A model generated the notes under the pieces. It saw only the letters and a list, made by a program, of their open reading frames with translations. It was not told the DNA's origin and did not search any database. Both the position numbers and the translations under genes were made by a program. Positions 6,966 through 14,448 of a stretch of DNA of 14,448 bases are shown here, in pieces; positions within the stretch are counted from its first letter, which is position 1; each line of letters begins with the position of its first letter. The DNA is from Cloacimonetes bacterium UBA6081 (GTDB lineage Bacteria > Cloacimonadota > Cloacimonadia > Cloacimonadales > Cloacimonadaceae), in NCBI GenBank assembly GCA_002428685.1, contig DIXL01000076.1, forward strand, positions 1 to 14,448, written 5' to 3'.

Positions 6966-9900
6966 ATGGGACAGGAGTCTATCACCGGTCTAAAATACCT
7001 GATCTACAACGCTGCTTTGCTGCTGACCCTGGGCATTATTTTCGACTCGGTAGTAACGCACAGTAAGCATGACAATATCTTAACTCATGTTTTAACTGGC
7101 TTGGGCCTGGGCTTGGTTGTTTTGGCTGTTATGGTAAATCCTTGGCAACTGAGTCATGGTGTTGTGTTTGACACCCGCTCCATATTACTTAGCTTAACGG
7201 GTATGTTTTTTGGGGTTATTCCCGGGATAATTGCTGCTTTTATAGCCATAATATTTAGAATGTTACAAGGTGGAGCCGGTGTTTATACCGGCTGTTCGGT
7301 AATAGTAGCTTCTCTGTTATGGGGTATTCTGTGGAAAAAAATGCATTACAGATGGAAGATTCCCTATGGATTCTGGGAATTGTATTCATTGGGTATTGTT
7401 ACACACATCACAATGCTGGTGCTGATGCTATTTATGCCTTCCAACATTTGGGCTTATGTTCTAAAATCTATCACACTTCCCGTAATGATTATTTATCCAC
7501 TGGTAACGGTTGTTCTGGGGCAGTTGATGGTGCGCCGCATGCAGCTTCGTAAAGAAAAAGTGAGGCTGGAGCAAAGTGAAAGTCAATTTCGCAAACTGTA
7601 TGAAAACGCTCCCAGTCCATATCAATCATTGGATGCAAATGGTAATCTTATTGCCGTAAACAACGCCTGGCTTAATGCTTTGGGTTATCAGGAAAGTGAT
7701 GTGCTGGGCAAGCATTTTACTTTTGTGCTTGTGCCGGAATTTTACCAGGTTTTCAATACTAATTTCCCAAAATTTAAAGCTGCAGGCCGCACAGAAAATA
7801 TTGAATTTGAGTTGTTGAAAAAAGACAACACCAAGATTCTGGTAAGCTTTAACGGAGTAATTGTTACCGATTTAGACGGACACTTTGTTCAAACCCTATG
7901 CGTGTTTAGCGATATCACGGAAATGCGTAAACAGCAAAAAATCCTTGCCGAGAGTGAGGCTAAGTATCGCAGTCTTGTGGACAGTTCTTATTCGTCAATT
8001 GCCATATTTGATTTTGAAGGCATCCTGCATTTTGCCAATAGTGGAGCCTGTGAATCTCTAAACTTGAGTGAAGCAGAACTGATAGGCAAATCCATGTTCG
8101 AAATATTCCCACCGGGTAATGCGGAATTTCAGTTGAAAATACTACACAAAGTTTTATCCACCGGTGAGAGAATAGTTACCGAATCCTACGCTACCGTAGC
8201 TGGCAAAGGAGTGTGGTATCACACCAGCGTTTCTCCGGTTTTCGATGATAACGGGAAGCCATATCTGGCAGTAGTCAGTGCTACAGATATCACCCATATA
8301 AAAGAAGCAGATTTAGCACTTAAAGAAAGCCAGGAACGCTTTGAAATGTTTATGGACAATTTGCCGGGGGGTGCATTTATCAAAGATTGTGAAAGCAGAG
8401 TCCTATTTGCAAACAAGTATTTAAAGGGTGCAATAGCAGGCTGGCAAAAACTGGGCAGAACACCCTCGGAAATATATGCAGAAGAAGAAGCTACCGCAAT
8501 TGTTGCTGAAGATAAAGAAGTGCTGGAAAATGGTTTGAGGCACATGGTGGAAAACATTGTGCACAGCGATGGCAGCTTGCATTACTATGACACAACCAAA
8601 TTTGTTCTATCCAATCCAAAAGGGAACCCCCTGATTGGCGGAATCACCTTGGATGTAACAGAGCAAAGATTGGCAGAAGAGCAAAGAAACAGCTATGCTA
8701 ACCGCTTGGAAATATTGCGAAAGCTGGATAGCATTGTTTTGGAAACCCGATCTTTTGATTCTGTATGCTCTGCTGCTGTGGAGAATCTTCACAACCTAAT
8801 CCCCTTTTCCTTACTCTGTGTAAATGTGCTGGAGGGAGAATATGTGCGCATTGCAGCCTTGCATAAACCAGCCAAAGGCTATGACTATATTCAATCCGGA
8901 GAACAATACATTCCCAATTATGAATATTTGGACTACTTAACAGCTCAGAAGACATTGGTTCTAAACGAATCTCCCCAGAGCTTTTTACCACCCAAAATGC
9001 CTGTAGCCAGGCGTATGATAGAGGACGGGCAGCAGTCCTTTATGTATAACTCTATGATTATGCAGGATAAAATGGTTGGATTTCTCTGGTTTACCTCTGA
9101 TCAGCAAGGTTTCTTTACTGCCGAACATCAGGAAATTGCCGATGAATTTGCTGATCAGCTTGCCTTAGTATTGCACCACCTGCAATTGATAGAAAAGATT
9201 CAGGATCATGCTGATGATTTGGAACAAAGGGTAGAAGTGCGCACCAATGAGCTGAAAGAGGCTAACCGGGAACTGGAATCCTTCACCTACACTGTGGCTC
9301 ATGATTTACGCTCTCCGTTGAGGACTATAGACGGATTTTGCAGCATTTTGATGGAAGACCATGCAGCCCAACTAACCCAGGATGCAATGGAGAATTTAAA
9401 AGTTATTATAAAATCAACCCACAAAATGGATACACTGATTAATGAACTGCTGGAACTCGCCAAGCTTAATCGTGATTCACTGAAACACACAGATGTGGAT
9501 ATGCAATCATTGGTAGAAGAAGTGTGCCATTCTGTGATTACTTCCAAGGTGAGTCAGAGTTTTGACATCCAGATAGAAAACCTGCCCCCTTGCAGGGCTG
9601 ATATGGCTTTAATAGGACAGGTTTGGCAAAACTTGCTGGAAAACGCCGTAAAGTTTACCCTGCCTAAAACAGAGAGAAGCATAAAAATTGGCTTTGAAGA
9701 TGCAGCTACTGAAACTATTTACTATGTTCAGGACAGCGGTGTGGGCTTTGAAATGAAATATGTTAACAAAATCTTTGCAGTGTTTCAACGTTTGCATCAT
9801 GAGAGGGAATTTCAGGGCACCGGCATTGGCTTGGCCATTGTAAAAAAGATTATTGACCGTCATAATGGCCGCGTTTGGGCAGAAAGCACAATAGATGTTG

Positions 9901-9977
9901 GCACCAAAGTATATTTCTCCATTCCCAAAACCCGTGCTGCGGTAGCCAAAAACCTTGTCCAGCACAAGAAACAGTAA
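6966..9977 (+). CDS. LytS-type 5TM sensor histidine kinase with three PAS domains and GAF
   Basis: A 1003-residue membrane kinase. Residues 10-190 form a LytS/YhcK-type 5TM receptor (HGVVFDTRSILLSLTG, FRMLQGG) with five or six hydrophobic spans. Then come PAS domains (about 206-325, 330-448 and 455-575), a GAF domain (about 590-740), a coiled coil, HisKA with His779 (TVAHDLRSPLR), and HATPase with N-box Asn893, G1 DSGVG (Asp923) and G2 GTGIGLAI (951-958). All kinase motifs are intact. Members of the 5TM-LYT family sense small molecules or envelope state; E. coli BtsS, of this class, binds pyruvate, and Arg71, Arg98 and Cys110 here are placed much like its reported binding residues. The start ATG 6966 has only AGG directly adjacent, so translation may depend on the upstream receiver gene, 26 nt away. 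The HisKA-HATPase half is close in sequence to that of the divergent kinase. No terminator is evident after the stop. Confidence 0.95.
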   Translation: MGQESITGLKYLIYNAALLLTLGIIFDSVVTHSKHDNILTHVLTGLGLGLVVLAVMVNPWQLSHGVVFDTRSILLSLTGMFFGVIPGIIAAFIAIIFRMLQGGAGVYTGCSVIVASLLWGILWKKMHYRWKIPYGFWELYSLGIVTHITMLVLMLFMPSNIWAYVLKSITLPVMIIYPLVTVVLGQLMVRRMQLRKEKVRLEQSESQFRKLYENAPSPYQSLDANGNLIAVNNAWLNALGYQESDVLGKHFTFVLVPEFYQVFNTNFPKFKAAGRTENIEFELLKKDNTKILVSFNGVIVTDLDGHFVQTLCVFSDITEMRKQQKILAESEAKYRSLVDSSYSSIAIFDFEGILHFANSGACESLNLSEAELIGKSMFEIFPPGNAEFQLKILHKVLSTGERIVTESYATVAGKGVWYHTSVSPVFDDNGKPYLAVVSATDITHIKEADLALKESQERFEMFMDNLPGGAFIKDCESRVLFANKYLKGAIAGWQKLGRTPSEIYAEEEATAIVAEDKEVLENGLRHMVENIVHSDGSLHYYDTTKFVLSNPKGNPLIGGITLDVTEQRLAEEQRNSYANRLEILRKLDSIVLETRSFDSVCSAAVENLHNLIPFSLLCVNVLEGEYVRIAALHKPAKGYDYIQSGEQYIPNYEYLDYLTAQKTLVLNESPQSFLPPKMPVARRMIEDGQQSFMYNSMIMQDKMVGFLWFTSDQQGFFTAEHQEIADEFADQLALVLHHLQLIEKIQDHADDLEQRVEVRTNELKEANRELESFTYTVAHDLRSPLRTIDGFCSILMEDHAAQLTQDAMENLKVIIKSTHKMDTLINELLELAKLNRDSLKHTDVDMQSLVEEVCHSVITSKVSQSFDIQIENLPPCRADMALIGQVWQNLLENAVKFTLPKTERSIKIGFEDAATETIYYVQDSGVGFEMKYVNKIFAVFQRLHHEREFQGTGIGLAIVKKIIDRHNGRVWAESTIDVGTKVYFSIPKTRAAVAKNLVQHKKQ

Positions 9978-10024
9978 CCTTTGCCGCATAAGCCAACTAT
10001 AAAGTGACACCCCAAATTCCATAT

Positions 10025-10371
10025 AGCCACCACTGTGACAATGAGGCATAAGCTTTTTGCTGTGCAGAGATGCTTAGGATGCTTTCGGAACTGCCTGAAT
10101 CTCAAAGAAATAGACACCAGTTGGAATTACTGGCAGTGTGAGCGGTAAAGATTTCCTTGCTGATATACTGGATGTGTGGAAGGAGTCTAAATCGATCCTC
10201 TTAGTAGTCCTATATGAAATCAGTGATGCGTTTCATTGGTTAGAACTTGCTGGCACTGGTGATAGAAATGGACACGTTTCAGGGCGATGCCTTGTTCAAT
10301 CTGACAGTGCTGAAAGGACGTTACAAGATAAGGTTTTCCCATATACTAACAGCTCTGGATGATGCATCAAA
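10025..10371 (+). pseudogene. Decayed fragment of an ATPase/TPR (adenylate cyclase-like) protein
   Basis: No intact gene covers this gap after the 5TM kinase, but conceptual translation shows remnants. In one frame, 10040-10138 reads NEA, a stop (TAA 10049-10051), then AEMLRMLSELPES (10064-10102) and HQLELLAV before a TGA at 10139. This resembles the ALPES-ER-ELEL region that joins the ATPase and TPR parts of large ATPase/cyclase regulators. Another frame gives LELAGTGDRNG (about 10240-10275), then a shift to GDALFNLTVLKGRY (10283-10324), a typical TPR sequence. Internal stops, at least one frameshift and large deletions point to a dead gene. Its 3' end overlaps the end of the SWIM gene on the other strand. 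Family assignment is from pattern recognition only. Confidence 0.45.
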
Positions 10372-11175
10372 ATAGAGCTTGTCCATACTGGTTCTAAAAC
10401 TTGTTTCCGATTGCCAAAAACTAAAAGTATCCAGTTTATTGGGTAAATGGGCAAATTGGTTCACCCTAGCAGAATGAACTACAATTCTTGCTTGTTGTTT
10501 ACCCCAAAAAGCCTCTCTATCGCTGGGTAAGGGTTCATCCTCAGCAGAATTCTGCATCTCCAATCCAGACTTTATCTCTCCACAGGATTCCAGCTTGCTC
10601 AGAATTGCAGATTGAGTCTTGCCCCGTAATTCAAATAGTAGGAAAGGATTATGATCAAATGCTTCAGCCAAGAGGTAAAACACAGCAGCTATATGTTTGC
10701 AGGGGTTTGACCAGTCCGGACAAGTGCAATTGGTTTCCAAATCTTTTTGCTTTTCAGGAAAGAGCGGCACTTTCAAATCTATAAAAATGCTTTCGATTTC
10801 CTCTGGCATAGTGCTATTTAGGAGTTGAGCCGTTAGAATGGGGTTCTCATTCAATTGAGCGATTATCTTCTCCCATTCCTGCTCCGAGTAAGTTTTGAAT
10901 TTAATGGTTATCTTGTATGGCTCGGAGCTGGAGCCTTGGACAGAGGCAATTACTTGACCGGGGATGATTTCCAGCTTGGATACCTGACCGCTTCTGGCAT
11001 ACGCTCTGCCCCTTGCCAGCCGGGTTCCGATACTAAAGCTTTCCAGAACGCTGATCCATCTTTTACCCCACCATTTACTGGCTATTGCACCCCGGCTGGT
11101 TTTGGTCTTGATGCCACCTTTGACGGGTTTGGGTATGGAGGGTTTGTACCAATCGTTAAAATAATAGGGTGTCAT
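10321..11175 (-). CDS. SWIM zinc-finger protein, partner of SNF2 helicase
   Basis: A 284-residue protein with the N-terminal signature of bacterial SWIM proteins (PVKGGIKTKTSRGAIASKWW) and a SWIM zinc-binding motif CxCx6CxH: Cys150, Cys152, Cys159 and His161 (CTCPDWSNPCKH). SWIM domains are thought to bind DNA or protein and commonly sit beside SNF2 helicase genes, as here. The ATG at 11175 has GGGAG 7 nt upstream; the ATG at 11181 overlaps the helicase TGA as ATGA but is only 1 nt from that site. Either way the two are translationally coupled. The C-terminal half after the SWIM motif (about 165-284) shows no motif I recognise. The biochemical role of this family is not firmly established; DNA repair or chromosome maintenance is a reasonable inference. 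Confidence 0.9.
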   Translation of the reverse strand: MTPYYFNDWYKPSIPKPVKGGIKTKTSRGAIASKWWGKRWISVLESFSIGTRLARGRAYARSGQVSKLEIIPGQVIASVQGSSSEPYKITIKFKTYSEQEWEKIIAQLNENPILTAQLLNSTMPEEIESIFIDLKVPLFPEKQKDLETNCTCPDWSNPCKHIAAVFYLLAEAFDHNPFLLFELRGKTQSAILSKLESCGEIKSGLEMQNSAEDEPLPSDREAFWGKQQARIVVHSARVNQFAHLPNKLDTFSFWQSETSFRTSMDKLYFDASSRAVSIWENLIL

Positions 11176-11177
11176 AA

Positions 11178-14177
11178 TCATTCTCCCAAAGCAGTTTTGG
11201 ACAAGGCTATTAACTTTCTGAAATCGTCATTGGACAATTCACTCAGCCAGGTTTCACCGCTTCCCACTACAGAAGTGGCGATAACTGCTTTCTTTTCCAT
11301 CAGCATATCTATTTTATCTTCCAAAGTGCCGGCTACAATGAACTTATGCACTTGAACATTTTTCTTTTGTCCGATGCGAAATGCCCGGTCGGTTGCCTGA
11401 TTTTCTACAGCGGGATTCCACCAACGGTCATAATGAATTACGTGATTTGCCTGAGTTAAAGTCAATCCAGTGCCTCCTGCTTTTAGGGATAAGATAAAAA
11501 TGCCAGGAGCATTCGTTTCTGTTTGAAACCGCTCAACCAGTTCATCCCTCTTTTTCTTGGACAGAGTACCGTGCAGGAAGAGCACTTCTTTACCAAAATG
11601 ATCTTGCAAGGCTTTTTTGAGGATAGCACCCATCTCGGCATATTGAGTAAAGATAAGGGTCTTTTCGTTATTTTCCTGTATTTCATAGAGTATTTCCAAC
11701 AGACGTTCCAGTTTGCCAGACCTGCCGGGCAAGGCAGAATTGTCTGCTGCGTATTGGGCAGGATGATTGCAAACCTGCTTGAGCCGTGTTATGGCAGCCA
11801 AAACTATACCTTTGCGGGCTATGCCATCCGCATTTTCCACCTGGCTTTGCACTTCATCTGCCACAGCCTGATACAAGGATGCCTGCTCTTTGGTCAGAGT
11901 ACAATATTCCTTGTTCTCAATCTTATCCGGCAGGTCTTTGATGATGTTTTTATCTGTCTTTAACCTGCGCAGGATAAAGGGGGAAGTGATTTTCTTGAGC
12001 AGTTCCACTGTGGGTTTATCTTGATACAGTGTGATCTGTTTGTGAAACCGCATTTTGAAGTTTTGCGCAGACCCTAATAGTCCCGGATTGAGAAAATCCA
12101 TAATCGCCCACAGGTCACCCACATGGTTTTCCACCGGTGTGCCTGTCATCGCAATGCGGTAATCGGCTTTCAAAGTTCGCACGGCTTTTGCTTGCATAGT
12201 TTGTGGGTTTTTAATATTTTGAGCTTCATCAACAATTACCCCTGCCCAATTTACCTGATTGATAAATTCCAAATCCCGATGCAGCAGGCCAAAGCTGGAG
12301 ATGACCAATCCCTGCTTAGCTGCTGATTTTATGAAGGCCTCAGACTTCTGTCTCACCAAGCCGTGGTGTACCAGAGTTTTTATTTCAGGTGTAAAGCGGG
12401 CAGCTTCCTTCAGCCAATTATTGATAACTGTAGTTGGACAAATAAGGAGGACAGGCCGCTTTTCTCCTGCTTCCCTGTCGCTTTGCAGCAGTGCTAAAGC
12501 CTGCACGGTTTTCCCTAAGCCCATATCATCTGCCAGGCATGCTCCCAACCCCCATTGTTTTAGAAAAGCAAGCCAGGAATAGCCTTTCTCCTGGTAATGC
12601 CGGAGCTTTCCACTAAAGTGTTTGGGTTGCTCCAATTGCCGGAATTCCTTTTTACCGGTAAGTTCATCGTAAAATCTGCTTACCCATCCATCAATGGATA
12701 CTCGCTCCAAAGGAATAGGGCTTATCTGAGTTCCCAAAGCAATTTTGACCAAATCTCTACCTGTTAGGGAGGTCGTCTGCTGCTTATGCAGGAATTTTAA
12801 CGTTTCTGCTATTTGTTCCTGATTTACATAAGTCCATTGTCCCCGAATTTGGACAAGAGGTGTTTTTAGCTTCGCCAGTTTATTCAATTCCTCTACACTT
12901 AAGTCCTCTGTTCCGATGCAAGCCCGGTAGTCATATTCCAGGATACTGTTTAAAGTCATACCGGCATTGCTCTGCATTGCCGGGCTTTTTACTTTTAGAC
13001 TCAAGCTTAGACCGGAGGTGGTGTTTTTCCCTTTCCACCATGCTGGAAGGAGTAGAGAAAAACCAGATTGAACAATGATATCGGCATAATACATCAAAAA
13101 ACTTAAGGCTTGTGCCGTGCTCAATTCCATACTGCTAAGCAGCTTTGTCTTCGCTTTGGTTTTCAATCCTGAATAAATGCAGGCAGCCTGTCCCAGCAAC
13201 ATCAAAGGCAACTCGAAACTATCAACTCCGTTTTTAGCTAAATACTCTATGGCAGATGGCTTTTTATTCCAGATCTCATCATAAGGAATAAGCAGTCCGG
13301 GGTCATTTTTAGACTGAAGCAAATACTCCAGCCTCCAGTTCCCTTTTTCAGTGGCAGGTTCAGAAAGCCTGAAACACAGTTTTACCTGGGACCTGGAAGC
13401 GATAAATAGCTGTCTGCTGACATCGGAAAATTGCCGTGCAAAATCTCTGATTTCTTGCTGGTTTTCCCACTTTATCCGGGCATCATAGCCAGTCAGAGCA
13501 TTTATCCAGGCATCGTGAACACTGATCAACCGCTGCTCTGTTAAAAGCTTTGCTTCCTTATTCCTGATTAAGTAATCCACCAGATAACCCAAGGCAGACT
13601 TTGTTACAAAACCGGAGTTGGAAACCGGTTCATCTGTATCATCAATAGAAAGACACTTAACCGCCGGAGGCATATCATCTGTCAGTTGTGCTATCAGTTT
13701 TTCATTTTCTTCATCCGGCAACGGAATCCAGTGGGCTTCCCAGCAGTTATCCACATATTGGATGGAAGGCAGAAACAATCCTTTGATAGTGATATCAAGA
13801 GCCACAGTAAACAGATTGGCTATCCAAAATACTGAAGTCCCCAATATGCATCCTGTATCAGACAAATCACTTTCACGGCAGATTAGTAAAAGTTCCGCCA
13901 AAGCTTCCAGGTTAAGAGGTATGGTTTCCACAAGATGGGCAGACAGAATTGTTTTATGGTTGCCGTAGGGAATATCTTTGATTAACGGACTGGAAGGCAG
14001 AGGGATAGAGCCCTTGGTTGGCAGCCAAGCATAATACTGCTTCGATATTCCCTTTAAAACATTACGTGTTCCCATAGCCTTGGTTGCTGTTTTCAAGTCT
14101 TTTATTTTGCCGACAGATGTCCCTTCGCTCCAAAGCAGCAAGCCGCTATTCTCATAAGCTATATGTAATGCAATCAT
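11178..14177 (-). CDS. SNF2-family DNA translocase/helicase
   Basis: A 999-residue SWI2/SNF2 ATPase. The N-terminal half (to about 500) contains the bacterial SNF2-associated region (KLCFRLSEP, WRLEYLLQSKNDPGLLIP). The ATPase core starts at LRHYQEKGYSWL, with Walker A DDMGLGKT (Lys556), motif Ia CPTTVINNW, Walker B DEAQ (Asp650-Gln653) and motif III MTGTPVEN. The second RecA lobe has TLIFTQYAEMG, LHGTLSKKKRDELV, SLKAGGTGLTLTQANHVIHYDRWWNPAVE (split across motif V) and the arginine-finger motif ATDRAFRIGQ. All motifs are intact, so it should be an active ATP-driven double-stranded DNA translocase. ATG 14177 is preferred over an in-frame TTG at 14183 because AAGG lies 6 nt upstream. It is the first gene of an operon with the SWIM protein. 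Similar pairs are widespread in bacteria; the physiological role is unclear. Confidence 0.95.
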   Translation of the reverse strand: MIALHIAYENSGLLLWSEGTSVGKIKDLKTATKAMGTRNVLKGISKQYYAWLPTKGSIPLPSSPLIKDIPYGNHKTILSAHLVETIPLNLEALAELLLICRESDLSDTGCILGTSVFWIANLFTVALDITIKGLFLPSIQYVDNCWEAHWIPLPDEENEKLIAQLTDDMPPAVKCLSIDDTDEPVSNSGFVTKSALGYLVDYLIRNKEAKLLTEQRLISVHDAWINALTGYDARIKWENQQEIRDFARQFSDVSRQLFIASRSQVKLCFRLSEPATEKGNWRLEYLLQSKNDPGLLIPYDEIWNKKPSAIEYLAKNGVDSFELPLMLLGQAACIYSGLKTKAKTKLLSSMELSTAQALSFLMYYADIIVQSGFSLLLPAWWKGKNTTSGLSLSLKVKSPAMQSNAGMTLNSILEYDYRACIGTEDLSVEELNKLAKLKTPLVQIRGQWTYVNQEQIAETLKFLHKQQTTSLTGRDLVKIALGTQISPIPLERVSIDGWVSRFYDELTGKKEFRQLEQPKHFSGKLRHYQEKGYSWLAFLKQWGLGACLADDMGLGKTVQALALLQSDREAGEKRPVLLICPTTVINNWLKEAARFTPEIKTLVHHGLVRQKSEAFIKSAAKQGLVISSFGLLHRDLEFINQVNWAGVIVDEAQNIKNPQTMQAKAVRTLKADYRIAMTGTPVENHVGDLWAIMDFLNPGLLGSAQNFKMRFHKQITLYQDKPTVELLKKITSPFILRRLKTDKNIIKDLPDKIENKEYCTLTKEQASLYQAVADEVQSQVENADGIARKGIVLAAITRLKQVCNHPAQYAADNSALPGRSGKLERLLEILYEIQENNEKTLIFTQYAEMGAILKKALQDHFGKEVLFLHGTLSKKKRDELVERFQTETNAPGIFILSLKAGGTGLTLTQANHVIHYDRWWNPAVENQATDRAFRIGQKKNVQVHKFIVAGTLEDKIDMLMEKKAVIATSVVGSGETWLSELSNDDFRKLIALSKTALGE

Positions 14178-14205
14178 ATCCAACCTTCAATCGGGAGATA
14201 ATTTT

Positions 14206-14242
14206 AAGTATTCATACTTTTTTCTTGGGAAAGATTTGTCAA
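14206..14242 (-). promoter_or_regulatory. Probable promoter of the SNF2-SWIM operon with overlapping palindrome
   Basis: On the minus strand, TTGACA (14242-14237) is followed after 17 nt by AAGTAT (14219-14214), a 3 of 6 match to TATAAT. The -10 region lies in a palindrome AAGTAT-TC-ATACTT (14206-14219), which could be an operator. A second TTGACA (14292-14287) lies farther upstream without a clear -10 partner. In the rest of 14243-14448 I see no gene or RNA. Confidence 0.4.
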
Positions 14243-14448
14243 TGGCAAAGTTAAACGCGAGTCTTCACATAAAGTCGTAAGAGTCCTGTCAAGCATTAAA
14301 TGTTGCAAAATGCGTGTTATTACGTGTTGGGAAGCCGAATTCCGAATCGTCTGAAGCAAAGCAGAGACTGCCACCCAAGCAATTGTTAAACTTCGAGTTA
14401 AGCCTAATAGAACAAATCCATAAGTAGTGTTGTGTCAAACTTGGTATG

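Noticed and set aside
10138..10362. Plus-strand 74-codon open frame as an intact gene
   Set aside because: It lacks a ribosome site and complete domain, and its TPR-like piece continues only after a frameshift; treated as part of the pseudogene.
10855..11355. Plus-strand 166-codon open frame
   Set aside because: It is the antisense shadow of the SWIM and SNF2 genes, whose motifs are unmistakable.

Overview
The window looks like chromosomal DNA of a Gram-negative, environmental, probably anaerobic bacterium of moderate GC content. Gene starts are mostly ATG with purine-rich Shine-Dalgarno sites, and several genes have a clear TTGACA -35 box upstream. The signal-transduction content and the small GTCCC-NNN-GGGAC palindromes would fit a group such as Cloacimonadota, but that is a weak guess: there is no rRNA, tRNA or housekeeping gene to place it.

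Layout. 1-420 is non-coding, with small palindromic repeats and a promoter. 421-2184 (+) is a soluble hybrid histidine kinase with two receiver domains, whose ATP-binding domain has lost key residues. 2185-2660 is a dense patchwork of repeats between two convergent transcription units: a long hairpin, a 25-bp tandem repeat, a 139-bp element with perfect 31-bp inverted ends, and a 19-bp tandem array that runs into the stop codon of the next gene. 2661-6229 (-) is a two-gene operon: a membrane kinase (Cache-PAS-GAF-PAS) and a CheY/Rcp1-type receiver overlapping by ATGA. 6230-6495 is a divergent promoter region. 6496-9977 (+) is a second pair in the reverse gene order: an Rcp1-type receiver, then a LytS-type 5TM membrane kinase (3 PAS, GAF). 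About 10025-10371 appears to be the wreck of an ATPase/TPR gene. 10321-14177 (-) is an SNF2 helicase followed by a SWIM zinc-finger protein, again joined by an ATGA overlap.

How the genes may work together. 421-9977 is a phosphosignalling island with three histidine kinases and four receiver domains, but no DNA-binding or enzymatic output domain and no HPt domain. Each membrane kinase probably phosphorylates its adjacent single-domain receiver. The degenerate hybrid kinase, with two intact receivers, could be a phosphate acceptor or sink rather than a source. The SNF2/SWIM pair is a separate DNA-associated module common in bacteria.

Most interesting: the mirrored output-less kinase/receiver divergon beside a degenerate hybrid kinase, the possible pyruvate-site residues in the 5TM sensor, and the layered repeat island at 2185-2666.
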